A DNA stretch of 32,088 nucleotides from the NCBI GenBank assembly GCA_030652315.1, contig JAUSAX010000014.1, positions 1-32,088 on the forward strand. Direction: 5' to 3'. A program made the translations under genes and the position numbers. Of this stretch, positions 24,085 through 32,088 are shown in pieces (positions within the stretch are counted from its first letter, which is position 1; every line of letters starts with the position of its first letter). Source of the stretch: Afipia sp. GTDB lineage: Bacteria; Pseudomonadota; Alphaproteobacteria; Rhizobiales; Xanthobacteraceae. Below the pieces are notes generated by a model. The model saw only the letters and a program-made list of their open reading frames with translations. It was not told the DNA's origin and did no database searches.

Positions 24085-26556
24085 TCACGTCCCGCGCGGC
24101 TTGACCCGGCGGGTCGGCGGCGCGGATGCCGGATCCTCCGGCCATGGGTGGCGCGGGTAACGTCCGCGCAAATCGGAGCGCACGGCGGCATAGGATCCGC
24201 GCCAGAAACCCGGCAGATCGCGCGTCACCTGCACCGGGCGATGCGCGGGCGACAGCAATTCCAGCACCAGCGGGATCTTTCCCTTCGCAATCGACGGATG
24301 CACGTTGAGTCCGAACAGTTCCTGCAATCTGACTGCAATGGTCGGGCCTTGCTCTGCTTCATAGTCGATCGGCAGCGACGTTCCCGTCGGCGCCTCGAAA
24401 TGGGTCGGTGCTTCGCGGTCGAGCCGCGCGCGCAATTCCCATGGCAGCAGATTCATCAGCGCATCGGACAGATCGCCGGCGGAAAAGTTCGCCAGCGAAG
24501 TCTTGTCGAATAGAGCAGGCACGAGCCATTCGCTGCGCGTCTCCGCCAGCACTGTATCGGAGAGATCGGGCCAATCTTCAGGCGATGCCGCGCGCAAAAA
24601 CATCACGCGGTCGCGCCATTGCTTGAGCGGCTTCGACCACGGCAGCCGATCCAGCCCCAAAGCGACAAGGCCATCCGCCAGTACGCGCGCGGTATCCGCC
24701 GATGGCGAGACCGGCAGGGTCTGTTCCGACAGCGTGATGGCGTGGAGCTTCTTCCTGCGCCGTGCGCGCAGCGCCATTGCAGCCCTGTCGAACGTGATCT
24801 CGTCGTCGGTCTGGATATGATCGGCGAACTGCGCCTCGATTTCGGCCTGCGTGATTGGTGCCGCCAACAGGATGCGTCCGTTCGCCGCCGTGCCTGTCAG
24901 TTCGCCGACGGCGATGTACGGCGATTTCGCCAGCGCGGAGGTCTGCTCGACGCTCGCGCCGCGCCCGTTGGCAAGCACGAACGACCCGTTACCGCGATTG
25001 CGCGCCACGCGATCCGGAAATGCCAGCGCCAGCATGAGACCCGTGGAGAGCGAGCGATCATTGAGGTCGAACGGCTCATTCGCTGCGACCTGCCTTGCCC
25101 AGCGCTCCGCCAACTGCCGCGCGGCTTGCGCTCGCTGCGAGCGATCGCGGCGGAATTGATCCAGCCGCGCGTCAAGATCGGCGCTGTCGCCGCCAAGCCC
25201 GCGTTCGGTGAGAATGGCGGCGATCAACGCGGCCTCCTCACCGGAACCAAGCCGATGCGAATCAACAATCATGCGCGCGAGGCGCGGCGGCAGCGCCAGC
25301 GCGCGCAAACTGTTGCCTTCGGATGTAATCCGGCCGGCATCATCAAGCGCGTTCAGTTCGCGCAGCAATGCACGCGCCTCGGTCAGCGCCGGCAGCGGCG
25401 GCGGATCGAGGAACGCCAGCGCTGATGGATCGCTCGCCCCCCAATGCGCGAGATCCAGCACCAGCGACGACAAATCAGCCGAGAGAATTTCCGGACGCGT
25501 ATAGGCTTCCAGCGATGCGGTCTGCGGCTCGTCCCAAAGCCGGTAACAGACGCCGGGCTCGGTGCGCCCGGCGCGGCCCCGGCGCTGATCGACGGCGGCG
25601 CGCGAGGCGCGGATGGTTTCCAGCCGCGTCAAGCCGATATCCGGTTCGTAACGCGGCACCCGTGCCATTCCTGAATCGACCACGATCCGCACGCCCTCGA
25701 TGGTCAGCGACGTCTCCGCGATCGAGGTCGCCAGCACCACCTTGCGCTGCCCTTTGGGTGGTGGCGAGATGGCGCGATCCTGTACCGTTGCATCGAGCGC
25801 GCCGAACAGCGGCACGATCTCGGTACTCGGATCGCTGATACGCTCAGCGAGAAACGTCTGCGTACGGCGGATTTCGGCCGCACCGGGTAGGAACGCCAGC
25901 ACCGAACCAGCATCGGCGCGCAGCGCCGTGGCGATGGCATCCGCCATCTGACGTTCGATCTGCACGTCCGGCTTGCGGCCGAGGTAGCGCGTGTCGACAG
26001 GAAACGCGCGGCCTTCGCTGGCGATCACCGGCGCATCGCCGAGCAGCTTCGCCACCCGCGCGCCGTCGAGGGTCGCCGACATCACCAGGATACGCAGATC
26101 CTCGCGCAGGCCCTGTTGTGCGTCGCGCGCGAGGGCAAGACCGAGATCCGCATCCAGCGAGCGTTCGTGGAATTCGTCGAACAGCACTGCGGCAACGCCG
26201 GACAATTCCGGATCGTCAAGAATCTGCCGGGTGAAAATCCCCTCGGTGACGACTTCGATCCGGGTGCTGCGCGAGACCTTCGAGCCGAAGCGCACGCGAT
26301 AGCCGACGGTCTCGCCGACGCGCTCGCCCAATGTGTGTGCCATGCGCTCGGCGGCGGCGCGCGCCGCGATCCGGCGCGGCTCCAGCACGATGATCTTTTT
26401 TGTGCCGATCCATCCTGCATCCAGCAGCGCCAGCGGCACGCGCGTGGTCTTGCCTGCACCGGGCGGCGCGACCAGCACGGCGGTGTTGCTGCGCGCGAGC
26501 GTCGATGTCAGTTCATCGAGAACCGCATCGATGGGAAGAGGCGTGGAGAAGTTCAT
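24085..26556 (-). CDS. hrpB: ATP-dependent helicase HrpB
   Basis: An 823-residue DExH-box helicase of the DEAH/HrpB type. The N-terminal RecA domain has Walker A APPGAGKTT (30-38), motif Ia LEPRRIAARAAAERMA, Walker B FDEFHERS (126-133; DEFH rather than the more usual DEIH), and SAT (VMSATLDG). The second RecA domain has ATSIAETSLTIEGVRIVVDSG and QRRGRAGRTEPGVCYRL. A helical region and the HrpB C-terminal domain follow (the end has RDLPGFWRGSYAAVRSDLRGRYPRHPWPEDP). ATG 26556 is chosen; the 14 codons before it lie in a class A repeat. The cellular role of HrpB is poorly known. Confidence 0.95.
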   Translation of the reverse strand: MNFSTPLPIDAVLDELTSTLARSNTAVLVAPPGAGKTTRVPLALLDAGWIGTKKIIVLEPRRIAARAAAERMAHTLGERVGETVGYRVRFGSKVSRSTRIEVVTEGIFTRQILDDPELSGVAAVLFDEFHERSLDADLGLALARDAQQGLREDLRILVMSATLDGARVAKLLGDAPVIASEGRAFPVDTRYLGRKPDVQIERQMADAIATALRADAGSVLAFLPGAAEIRRTQTFLAERISDPSTEIVPLFGALDATVQDRAISPPPKGQRKVVLATSIAETSLTIEGVRIVVDSGMARVPRYEPDIGLTRLETIRASRAAVDQRRGRAGRTEPGVCYRLWDEPQTASLEAYTRPEILSADLSSLVLDLAHWGASDPSALAFLDPPPLPALTEARALLRELNALDDAGRITSEGNSLRALALPPRLARMIVDSHRLGSGEEAALIAAILTERGLGGDSADLDARLDQFRRDRSQRAQAARQLAERWARQVAANEPFDLNDRSLSTGLMLALAFPDRVARNRGNGSFVLANGRGASVEQTSALAKSPYIAVGELTGTAANGRILLAAPITQAEIEAQFADHIQTDDEITFDRAAMALRARRRKKLHAITLSEQTLPVSPSADTARVLADGLVALGLDRLPWSKPLKQWRDRVMFLRAASPEDWPDLSDTVLAETRSEWLVPALFDKTSLANFSAGDLSDALMNLLPWELRARLDREAPTHFEAPTGTSLPIDYEAEQGPTIAVRLQELFGLNVHPSIAKGKIPLVLELLSPAHRPVQVTRDLPGFWRGSYAAVRSDLRGRYPRHPWPEDPASAPPTRRVKPRGT

Positions 26557-26571
26557 GGAGTTTCTATAATG

Positions 26572-26606
26572 CGTCATGGCCGGGCTTGTCCCGGCCATCT
26601 ACGTCT
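26572..26606. repeat. Half-copy of class A repeat upstream of hrpB
   Basis: CGTCATGGCCGGGCTTGTCC followed by CGGCCATCTACGTCT is the left half of a class A element, a complete hairpin (TGGCCGGG/CCCGGCCA), without the right half. It lies 16 bases upstream of the hrpB start. Confidence 0.8.
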
Positions 26607-26653
26607 TGCTGGCCATTTAGCAAAGGCACCGAAGCTCGCAATAGTTTCTGCTG

Positions 26654-26759
26654 CGTCGTCCCCGCGAAAGCGGGGACCCATAACCACTGAAGGTCATGGG
26701 TATCACCGCCTTAACAATCCGCGCAGGGAGTATGGGTCCCCGCCTTCGCGGGGACGACA
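26654..26759. repeat. Class E palindromic repeat (CGTCGTCCCCGC...GCGGGGACGA)
   Basis: Two matching hairpins, GTCCCCGC-GAAA-GCGGGGAC and GTCCCCGC-CTTC-GCGGGGAC, flank a spacer; CCCAT after the first and ATGGG before the second pair with each other, so the whole is a large inverted repeat. It stands between ugd and hrpB. Confidence 0.85.
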
Positions 26760-26782
26760 TCGTGGATGGAGCAACTCCGCCC

Positions 26783-28093
26783 TCAAATCGCCCCGCGCCC
26801 GACGCTCTCGTAGGTGAAGCCGAGTTCTTCCATCTCGTCGCGGCGATAGATGTTGCGCAGGTCGATCATCACGGGCGTCGCCATCTCGCGCTTCAGCCGC
26901 TTCAGATCAAGCGCACGGAACTGCCGCCACTCGGTGACGATCACCAGCGCATCCGCGCCCTTGGCCACCGCATAAGGGTCTTCGCAATAGGTGATATCCG
27001 GCAGTTCGCCCTTCGCCTGCTCCATGCCGGCAGGATCGTAGGCGCGCACGTTTGCGCCGAGATCGAGCAATCCGGTCACCAGCGGGATCGACGGCGCTTC
27101 GCGCATGTCGTCGGTGTCAGGCTTGAAAGTGAGACCCAGCAAACCGATGGTCTTGCCGCGCAGGTTGCCGCCGAGCGCGTTCGAGACCTTGCGCGCCATG
27201 GCCCGTTTTCGATTATCGTTGACCGCGAGCACCGCCTCGACAATGCGCAAGGGTACATCGTGATCCAGCGCGGTCTTCACCAGCGCGCGGGTGTCCTTCG
27301 GGAAGCACGAGCCGCCGAAACCGGGACCGGCGTTGAGAAACTTCGGACCGATGCGGTTGTCGAGCCCAATGCCGCGCGCGACCTCCTGCACGTCGGCGCC
27401 GACCTTCTCCGACAGATCCGCCATCTCGTTGATGAAGGTGATCTTGGTCGCGAGAAATGCGTTGGCGGCGTATTTGATCAGTTCCGCCGTGCGCCGCTCG
27501 GTGTACATGATCGGCGCCTGATTGAGATACAGCGGACGATAGACCTCGCCGAGAACTTTCCGCGCGCGCTCGTCCGACGTTCCGACCACGATGCGGTCCG
27601 GATGCTTGAAGTCGCGGATCGCCGCACCCTCGCGCAGGAATTCCGGATTGGACGCCACCGCGACATCGGCCTGCGGATTGGTTTCGCGAATGATGCGCTC
27701 GACCTCGTCGCCGGTGCCGACCGGCACCGTCGAGTTGGTCACGACCACCGTGAAGCCCTGCAGAGCCTTGGCGATCTCGCGGGCCGCAGCATGAACATAG
27801 GTCAGGTCGGCATGGCCGTCGCCGCGCCGCGACGGCGTACCGACCGCGATGAACACCGCGTCCGCCTTGCCGACCGGGCCGGCCAGATCGGTGGTGAAAT
27901 CGAGCCGCCCGGAACTCACGGAAGCCGCCACCAACCGGTCCAGATCCGGCTCGAAAATCGGGATTTCGCCGCGGTTGAGGGCAGCGATCTTGCCGGCATC
28001 GGTATCGACGCAGGTCACGCGGTGGCCGAAATCCGCGAAACAGGCCCCGGACACCAGCCCCACATAGCCCGTGCCGATCATGGCAATCCGCAT
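26783..28093 (-). CDS. UDP-glucose 6-dehydrogenase
   Basis: A 436-residue enzyme that oxidises UDP-glucose to UDP-glucuronate with two NAD. The N-terminal Rossmann motif is IGTGYVGLVSGACFADFGH (6-24). The substrate strand has IPIFEPDLD, and NSTVPVGTGDEV and NPEFLREGAAI follow. The catalytic cysteine is in GGSCFPKDTRAL (C263), with an IGLLGLTFKPDTDDMREAPS-type C-terminal domain after it. ATG 28093 matches the family start MRIAMIGTGYVG; the open frame upstream is spurious. Product likely goes to surface polysaccharide or lipid A/ornithine-lipid type sugars. It is divergent from the acyltransferase gene, which may share a polysaccharide role. Confidence 0.97.
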   Translation of the reverse strand: MRIAMIGTGYVGLVSGACFADFGHRVTCVDTDAGKIAALNRGEIPIFEPDLDRLVAASVSSGRLDFTTDLAGPVGKADAVFIAVGTPSRRGDGHADLTYVHAAAREIAKALQGFTVVVTNSTVPVGTGDEVERIIRETNPQADVAVASNPEFLREGAAIRDFKHPDRIVVGTSDERARKVLGEVYRPLYLNQAPIMYTERRTAELIKYAANAFLATKITFINEMADLSEKVGADVQEVARGIGLDNRIGPKFLNAGPGFGGSCFPKDTRALVKTALDHDVPLRIVEAVLAVNDNRKRAMARKVSNALGGNLRGKTIGLLGLTFKPDTDDMREAPSIPLVTGLLDLGANVRAYDPAGMEQAKGELPDITYCEDPYAVAKGADALVIVTEWRQFRALDLKRLKREMATPVMIDLRNIYRRDEMEELGFTYESVGRGAI

Positions 28094-28240
28094 ACCCGCT
28101 CCAGAACTCATTAACGATGTTGTTTTCGCGGGCGCTTTTAGCCCAATTCCGCGGGAAGTGGGCACAACATTTGTACGGATAAAGGAGAAAGAAACCCATG
28201 CGCCCCATGATGGCGCGCAGTTGGACCGAAACGAGACACG

Positions 28241-29299
28241 ATGAGCAACAACGGCACATCCGGCGCGCTCCTGTCCCCCGCCTCCGAGCGGATCGACTGG
28301 GTCGACTATGCCAAGGGCATCTGCATCATCATGGTGGTGATGATGCATTCGACGCTGGGCGTTGAGGCGGCCGCAGGCAAGCAGGGCTTCATGCACCTGT
28401 TCGTCGAGTTCGCAAAGCCGTTCCGGATGCCGGATTTCTTCCTGATTTCAGGGCTGTTCCTGGCGCGGGTCATCGACCGCGACTGGCGCACCTATCTGGA
28501 CCGCAAGGTGGTTCATTTCGCCTATTTCTACGTGCTGTGGGTCACCATCCAGTTCGGCTTCAAGGCCCCCGGCTTCGCCGCCGAGCAGGGCTGGAGCCAT
28601 GTCGGTGTCATGTACCTGCAATCTTTCATCGAGCCGTTCGGCACGCTGTGGTTCATCTACCTGCTGCCGATCTTCTTCGTGGTGACCAAGGCCACGCTGC
28701 GCGTTCCCGCAGCGCTGATCTGGGTGATCGCCGCATTGCTTGAGGCGGCGCATATCGCCACCGGCTGGACCGTGATCGACGAATTCGCCGCGCGCTTCGT
28801 CTATTTCTATTCCGGCTACCTGTTCGCGAACTATGTATTCGCGCTGGCTGATCGCGCACGCGACAAACCGAGCCTCGCGCTGGCCGGCCTTGCGGCCTGG
28901 GCGCTGATCAATGGCGTTCTGGTGTTCGCCGGCTACAGCGACCGGCCGGTGATTTCGCTGGCGCTCGGATTTGCCGGCGCCTGCGCCGTCATCGTCACCG
29001 GCACGCTGCTCGCCCGCGCCAACTGGCTCGGCTTCCTGCGCACCTGTGGCGAGCATTCCATCGTAATCTATCTCGCCTTCTTCCTGCCGATGGCGATCAC
29101 GCGCGTTGTGTTGCTGAAGACCGGCATCATTCCCGATATCGGCTTGATCTCGCTGATCGACACCATTGCGGGCGTACTCGGCGCGCTGGCGATGTGGTGG
29201 GGCGCGACACGCGCCGGGCTCAACTTCCTATTCGAACGGCCCGCCATGTTCTGGATCGCGCCGAAGCAGACGCGCGCCAAATTCCAGGCGGCGGAATAA
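28241..29299 (+). CDS. Acyltransferase-3 family membrane protein
   Basis: A 352-residue integral membrane protein with about ten helices. The N-terminal ERIDWVDYAKGICIIMVVMMHS (about 16-37) has the conserved histidine after helix 1, and FRMPDFFLISGLFLAR contains the second conserved block; both match acyltransferase family 3 (YcfT/OpgC-like). Such proteins move acetyl or succinyl groups onto exported glycans or lipids. GTLWFIYLLPIFF and HSIVIYLAFFLPM are further family-like helices. A hydrophilic N-terminal arm precedes helix 1. Neighbouring ugd suggests a polysaccharide substrate, but that is inference. Confidence 0.85.
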   Translation: MSNNGTSGALLSPASERIDWVDYAKGICIIMVVMMHSTLGVEAAAGKQGFMHLFVEFAKPFRMPDFFLISGLFLARVIDRDWRTYLDRKVVHFAYFYVLWVTIQFGFKAPGFAAEQGWSHVGVMYLQSFIEPFGTLWFIYLLPIFFVVTKATLRVPAALIWVIAALLEAAHIATGWTVIDEFAARFVYFYSGYLFANYVFALADRARDKPSLALAGLAAWALINGVLVFAGYSDRPVISLALGFAGACAVIVTGTLLARANWLGFLRTCGEHSIVIYLAFFLPMAITRVVLLKTGIIPDIGLISLIDTIAGVLGALAMWWGATRAGLNFLFERPAMFWIAPKQTRAKFQAAE

Positions 29300-29322
29300 G
29301 GCACCCGCCTCCACATACACGT

Positions 29323-29411
29323 CGTCATGCCCGGACTTGTTCCGGGCATCCACGTCTTCGAAATATCCATCTGGAAAGTCGTGGATGGCCGGGTCAAGCC
29401 CGGCCATGACG
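29323..29411. repeat. Class A palindromic repeat (acyltransferase-polA)
   Basis: Outer ends CGTCAT/ATGACG, left hairpin TGCCCGGA-CTTGT-TCCGGGCA, right hairpin TGGCCGGG-TCAAG-CCCGGCCA, with CCACG/CGTGG pairing across the middle. The two halves are swapped relative to the copies at 20808 and 23196, where GGCCGGG is on the left. Confidence 0.9.
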
Positions 29412-29476
29412 AATTCTGATGTGCAACCCTCCCGCTCAGGGGTGTTATTCGCGGCCAAAATCCTTAAGTTGCGGCC

Positions 29477-32088
29477 ATGTCGAAAAAGCCTGCAACTCCC
29501 GCCAAATCATCCGCCGCTGCCAAGGCTGAAAAGCCCGTCGCCAAAACGCCCGCCACTACCGCCCCCGCCACAGGCGACCACGTCTTTCTGGTGGACGGCT
29601 CGGGCTATATCTTTCGCGCCTATCACGCGCTGCCGCCGCTGACCCGCAAGTCCGACGGCCTGCAGGTCAACGCCGTGCTCGGCTTCTGCAACATGCTGTG
29701 GAAGCTGATGCGCGACATGCCGCCGGACAACCGTCCGACCCATCTCGCCATTATCTTCGACAAGTCCGAGGTCACGTTCCGCAACAAGCTCTATCCCGAG
29801 TACAAGGCGCAGCGTCCCCCCGCGCCCGACGACCTCATTCCGCAATTCGCACTGATCCGCGAAGCGGTCCGTGCATTCGATCTGCCCTGCCTCGAACAGT
29901 CCGGCTTCGAGGCCGACGACCTGATCGCCACCTATGTGCGCGAGGCCTGCGAACGCGGCGCGACCGCCACCATCGTCTCCAGCGACAAGGATCTGATGCA
30001 GCTCGTGACCGATTGCGTGTCGATGTACGACACCATGAAGGATCGCCGCATCGGCATTCCCGAAGTGATCGAGAAGTTCGGCGTGCCGCCGGAGAAGGTG
30101 GTCGAGGTGCAGGCGCTGGCCGGGGACTCGGTCGATAACGTGCCCGGCGTTCCCGGCATCGGCATCAAGACCGCCGCGCAGCTCATCACCGAATACGGCG
30201 ACCTTGAAACGCTGCTCAAGCGTGCGCCGGAGATCAAGCAGCCGAAGCGGCGCGAGGCGTTGATCGAGCACGCCGAGAAGGCGCGCATCTCGAAGAAGCT
30301 CGTGCAACTCGACGATCATGTGGCGCTTGACGTGCCGCTCGACGAGCTGGCCGTGCACGAGCCGGATTCGCGCAAGCTGATCGCGTTCCTGAAAGCGATG
30401 GAGTTTTCCACGCTGACGCGGCGCGTCGCCGAGTATGCGCAGATCGATCCATCGGATGTCGAAGCCGATGCCGGCATGAAAAGCGCATTCGCGCCCGCTG
30501 ATGTCGCGGCGAATTCTCCCGCGACACCGCCGCTGGGCGGTGAGCCCGACCTGTTTGCCAAAGGAACATCCGCCGCCGGTCAATGGGCGGGATCGACACC
30601 GCAACCGAAGCAATCTGCCAACCGCGCAGGGCCTCAGACGCCAAAAGCACTGGCCGACGCGCGCGCTGCGGAAGCGCGCAGCGCCAAGTTCAATCGCGCC
30701 GCCTACGCGACTATCAAGACCATCGACGAGTTGCAGCGGCGGATCGCGCGCGCCTTCGACATCGGCCAGGTTGCCGTGACGGTTGAGACCTCCAGCGCCG
30801 ACCCGATGCAAGCGGAGATCTGCGGCATCTCGCTCGCCACCGGCGTCAATGAGGCCTGCTATGTGCCGCTGGGACATACCAAGCCCGGCGACGGCTCGGG
30901 ACTGTTCGCCGGCGGGCTCGCGTCGGACCAGATCAAGGCCGCCGACGCGCTGGCTGCGCTCAAGCCGCTGCTCACGGACGTCGGTGTTCTCAAAATTGGC
31001 CACGATCTGAAGTTCGATACCGTGGTGCTGGCGCAGCACGGCATCGACATGGCCCCGATCGACGACACCGTCCTGATTTCCTATGTGCTTGATGCGGGCC
31101 GCGCCAAACATGATCAGGAGTCGCTGGCCGAGAGCTGGCTCGGTCACAAGGCCATCGGCTTCACGGAACTGACCGGCACCGGCAAGAACCGCATCGTCTT
31201 CGATCAGGTGCCTGTCGACAAGGCTGCCGAATATGCCGCCGAGCGCGCCGACATCGCGCTGCGGCTCTGGCGCGTGCTGAAGCCGCGTTTGATGGCGTAT
31301 CGCGTCAACACCGTTTACGAGACGCTGGAGCGGCCGCTGGTCTCCGTGCTCGCGCGCATGGAGCGGCGCGGCATTTCCATCGACAGACAAGTATTGTCGC
31401 GTCTGTCCGGCGAGTTCGCGCAGACCGCAGCCCGCGTCGAAGCCGATATTCAGAAGATGGCCGGCGAGCCAATCAATCCGGGCAGCCCGAAGCAACTCGG
31501 CGACATCATGTTCGGCAAGATGGGCCTGCCGGGCGGTGCGAAAACAAAAACCGGCGCGTGGTCGACCTCTGCGCAGATTCTCGACGAGCTGGCCGAAGCC
31601 GGTCACGACTTCCCGAAGCGGATTCTGGAATGGCGGCAGGTCACCAAGCTGAAATCGACCTACACAGATTCGCTGCCGGAATACGTCAATCCGCAGACCC
31701 ATCGCGTGCACACGACCTACGCGCTGGCCGCGACCACCACAGGCCGGCTGTCGTCCAACGATCCGAACCTTCAGAACATTCCGGTCCGCACCGAGGACGG
31801 CCGCAAGATCCGCAAGGCCTTCATCGCCGCCAAGGGCTACAAGCTGGTCTCGGCGGATTACTCGCAGATCGAACTGCGGCTGCTGGCGGAGATCGCGGAC
31901 ATTCCGTCGCTGAAGCAGGCGTTCCACGACAAGCTGGACATCCACGCCATGACCGCGTCGGAAATGTTCGGCGTGCCGATCAAGGATATGCCGAGCGAAG
32001 TGCGCCGCCGCGCCAAGGCGATCAACTTCGGCATCATCTACGGCATCTCGGCGTTTGGCCTCGCCAACCAGCTCGGCATTCCGCGCGA
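29477..32088 (+). CDS. polA: DNA polymerase I (3' end outside the window)
   Basis: 870 residues are visible, open to the window edge; about 150 more are expected. An Ala/Lys/Pro/Thr-rich arm (1-35) leads to the 5'-nuclease domain: FLVDGSGYIFRAYHALPPL (D40), FEADDLIATYV, VSSDKDLMQLV, GDSVDNVPGVPGIG. A Pro/Ala-rich linker (about 340-410) follows. The 3'-5' exonuclease-like domain (about 420-610) has two substituted metal ligands: VTVET (T435 where D355 lies in E. coli) and YAAER (R590 where D501 lies), while E437 and D514 (HDLKFD) remain. The polymerase domain has TTGRLSSNDPNLQNIP, motif A SADYSQIELR (D794) and motif B RRRAKAINFGIIYG. Gap filling and Okazaki processing are expected; proofreading is doubtful. 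Confidence 0.97.
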   Translation, partial: MSKKPATPAKSSAAAKAEKPVAKTPATTAPATGDHVFLVDGSGYIFRAYHALPPLTRKSDGLQVNAVLGFCNMLWKLMRDMPPDNRPTHLAIIFDKSEVTFRNKLYPEYKAQRPPAPDDLIPQFALIREAVRAFDLPCLEQSGFEADDLIATYVREACERGATATIVSSDKDLMQLVTDCVSMYDTMKDRRIGIPEVIEKFGVPPEKVVEVQALAGDSVDNVPGVPGIGIKTAAQLITEYGDLETLLKRAPEIKQPKRREALIEHAEKARISKKLVQLDDHVALDVPLDELAVHEPDSRKLIAFLKAMEFSTLTRRVAEYAQIDPSDVEADAGMKSAFAPADVAANSPATPPLGGEPDLFAKGTSAAGQWAGSTPQPKQSANRAGPQTPKALADARAAEARSAKFNRAAYATIKTIDELQRRIARAFDIGQVAVTVETSSADPMQAEICGISLATGVNEACYVPLGHTKPGDGSGLFAGGLASDQIKAADALAALKPLLTDVGVLKIGHDLKFDTVVLAQHGIDMAPIDDTVLISYVLDAGRAKHDQESLAESWLGHKAIGFTELTGTGKNRIVFDQVPVDKAAEYAAERADIALRLWRVLKPRLMAYRVNTVYETLERPLVSVLARMERRGISIDRQVLSRLSGEFAQTAARVEADIQKMAGEPINPGSPKQLGDIMFGKMGLPGGAKTKTGAWSTSAQILDELAEAGHDFPKRILEWRQVTKLKSTYTDSLPEYVNPQTHRVHTTYALAATTTGRLSSNDPNLQNIPVRTEDGRKIRKAFIAAKGYKLVSADYSQIELRLLAEIADIPSLKQAFHDKLDIHAMTASEMFGVPIKDMPSEVRRRAKAINFGIIYGISAFGLANQLGIPR

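Noticed and set aside
23852..24145. Upstream extension of the protease gene (98 codons)
   Set aside because: It runs through a class D repeat and into the hrpB 3' end; the signal anchor starts at ATG 23851.
26696..28114. A 472-codon plus-strand open frame opposite the UDP-glucose dehydrogenase gene
   Set aside because: It is the complement of a gene with all catalytic motifs and begins in a palindromic repeat; no domain is visible.
29507..31945. An 812-codon open frame on the minus strand opposite polA
   Set aside because: polA on the plus strand has complete family motifs over this range. The antisense frame has the Arg/Gly/His/Asp-rich look of a high-GC shadow and no recognisable domain.

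Overview
The window looks like ordinary, high-GC core chromosome from an alphaproteobacterium of the Bradyrhizobium / Nitrobacter / Afipia / Rhodopseudomonas group. The grounds are protein style, the order yidC-engB-argB, the cluster dapD-dapE-truA-fmt-def, the block SRP RNA-dnaX-ybaB-recR, and the many short palindromic repeats of the type CGTCATGGCCGGGC...GACG between genes. The species cannot be fixed from sequence alone. No prophage, transposase, CRISPR array, tRNA or rRNA was seen.

Layout. Positions 1-4479 (+): 3' end of yidC, GTPase engB, a DUF423 membrane protein, argB, a secreted protein with two DUF1036 domains, and a HAD-type pyrimidine 5'-nucleotidase. Positions 4761-7882 (+): lysine/peptidoglycan precursor genes dapD and dapE, a nucleosidase translationally coupled to dapE, and a Rid-family protein. 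Positions 8075-10919 (-): def, fmt, a GNAT acetyltransferase and truA, for initiator-tRNA formylation, deformylation and tRNA modification. Positions 11090-13901 (+): rmuC and an AmpG-like permease. Positions 14031-17490 (-): SRP RNA, dnaX, ybaB, recR and a small secreted protein. Positions 17712-20784 (+): HIT protein, NADH pyrophosphatase nudC, a PfkB sugar kinase and an Lrp/AsnC regulator. Positions 20915-28093 hold phosphomannomutase/phosphoglucomutase (-), a DUF938 methyltransferase (+), a retropepsin-like protease (-), helicase hrpB (-) and UDP-glucose dehydrogenase (-). Positions 28241 to the end (+): an acyltransferase-3 membrane protein and polA, cut by the window edge.

How the genes work together. 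Most are housekeeping: replication and repair (dnaX, recR, rmuC, polA), translation start (fmt, def), protein export (yidC, SRP RNA), amino-acid and wall precursors (argB, dapD, dapE, ampG), and sugar nucleotides for surface polysaccharide (phosphohexomutase, ugd, perhaps the acyltransferase).

No evident new multigene system was found. The points most worth a second look are: a DNA polymerase I whose proofreading site has lost two of its four metal-binding acidic residues; a modular family of intergenic hairpin repeats with nested insertions, one of which seems to supply the start codon of a neighbouring gene; a consensus CtrA box between def and rmuC; and a DUF1036 - peptidoglycan-binding-like - DUF1036 secreted protein.
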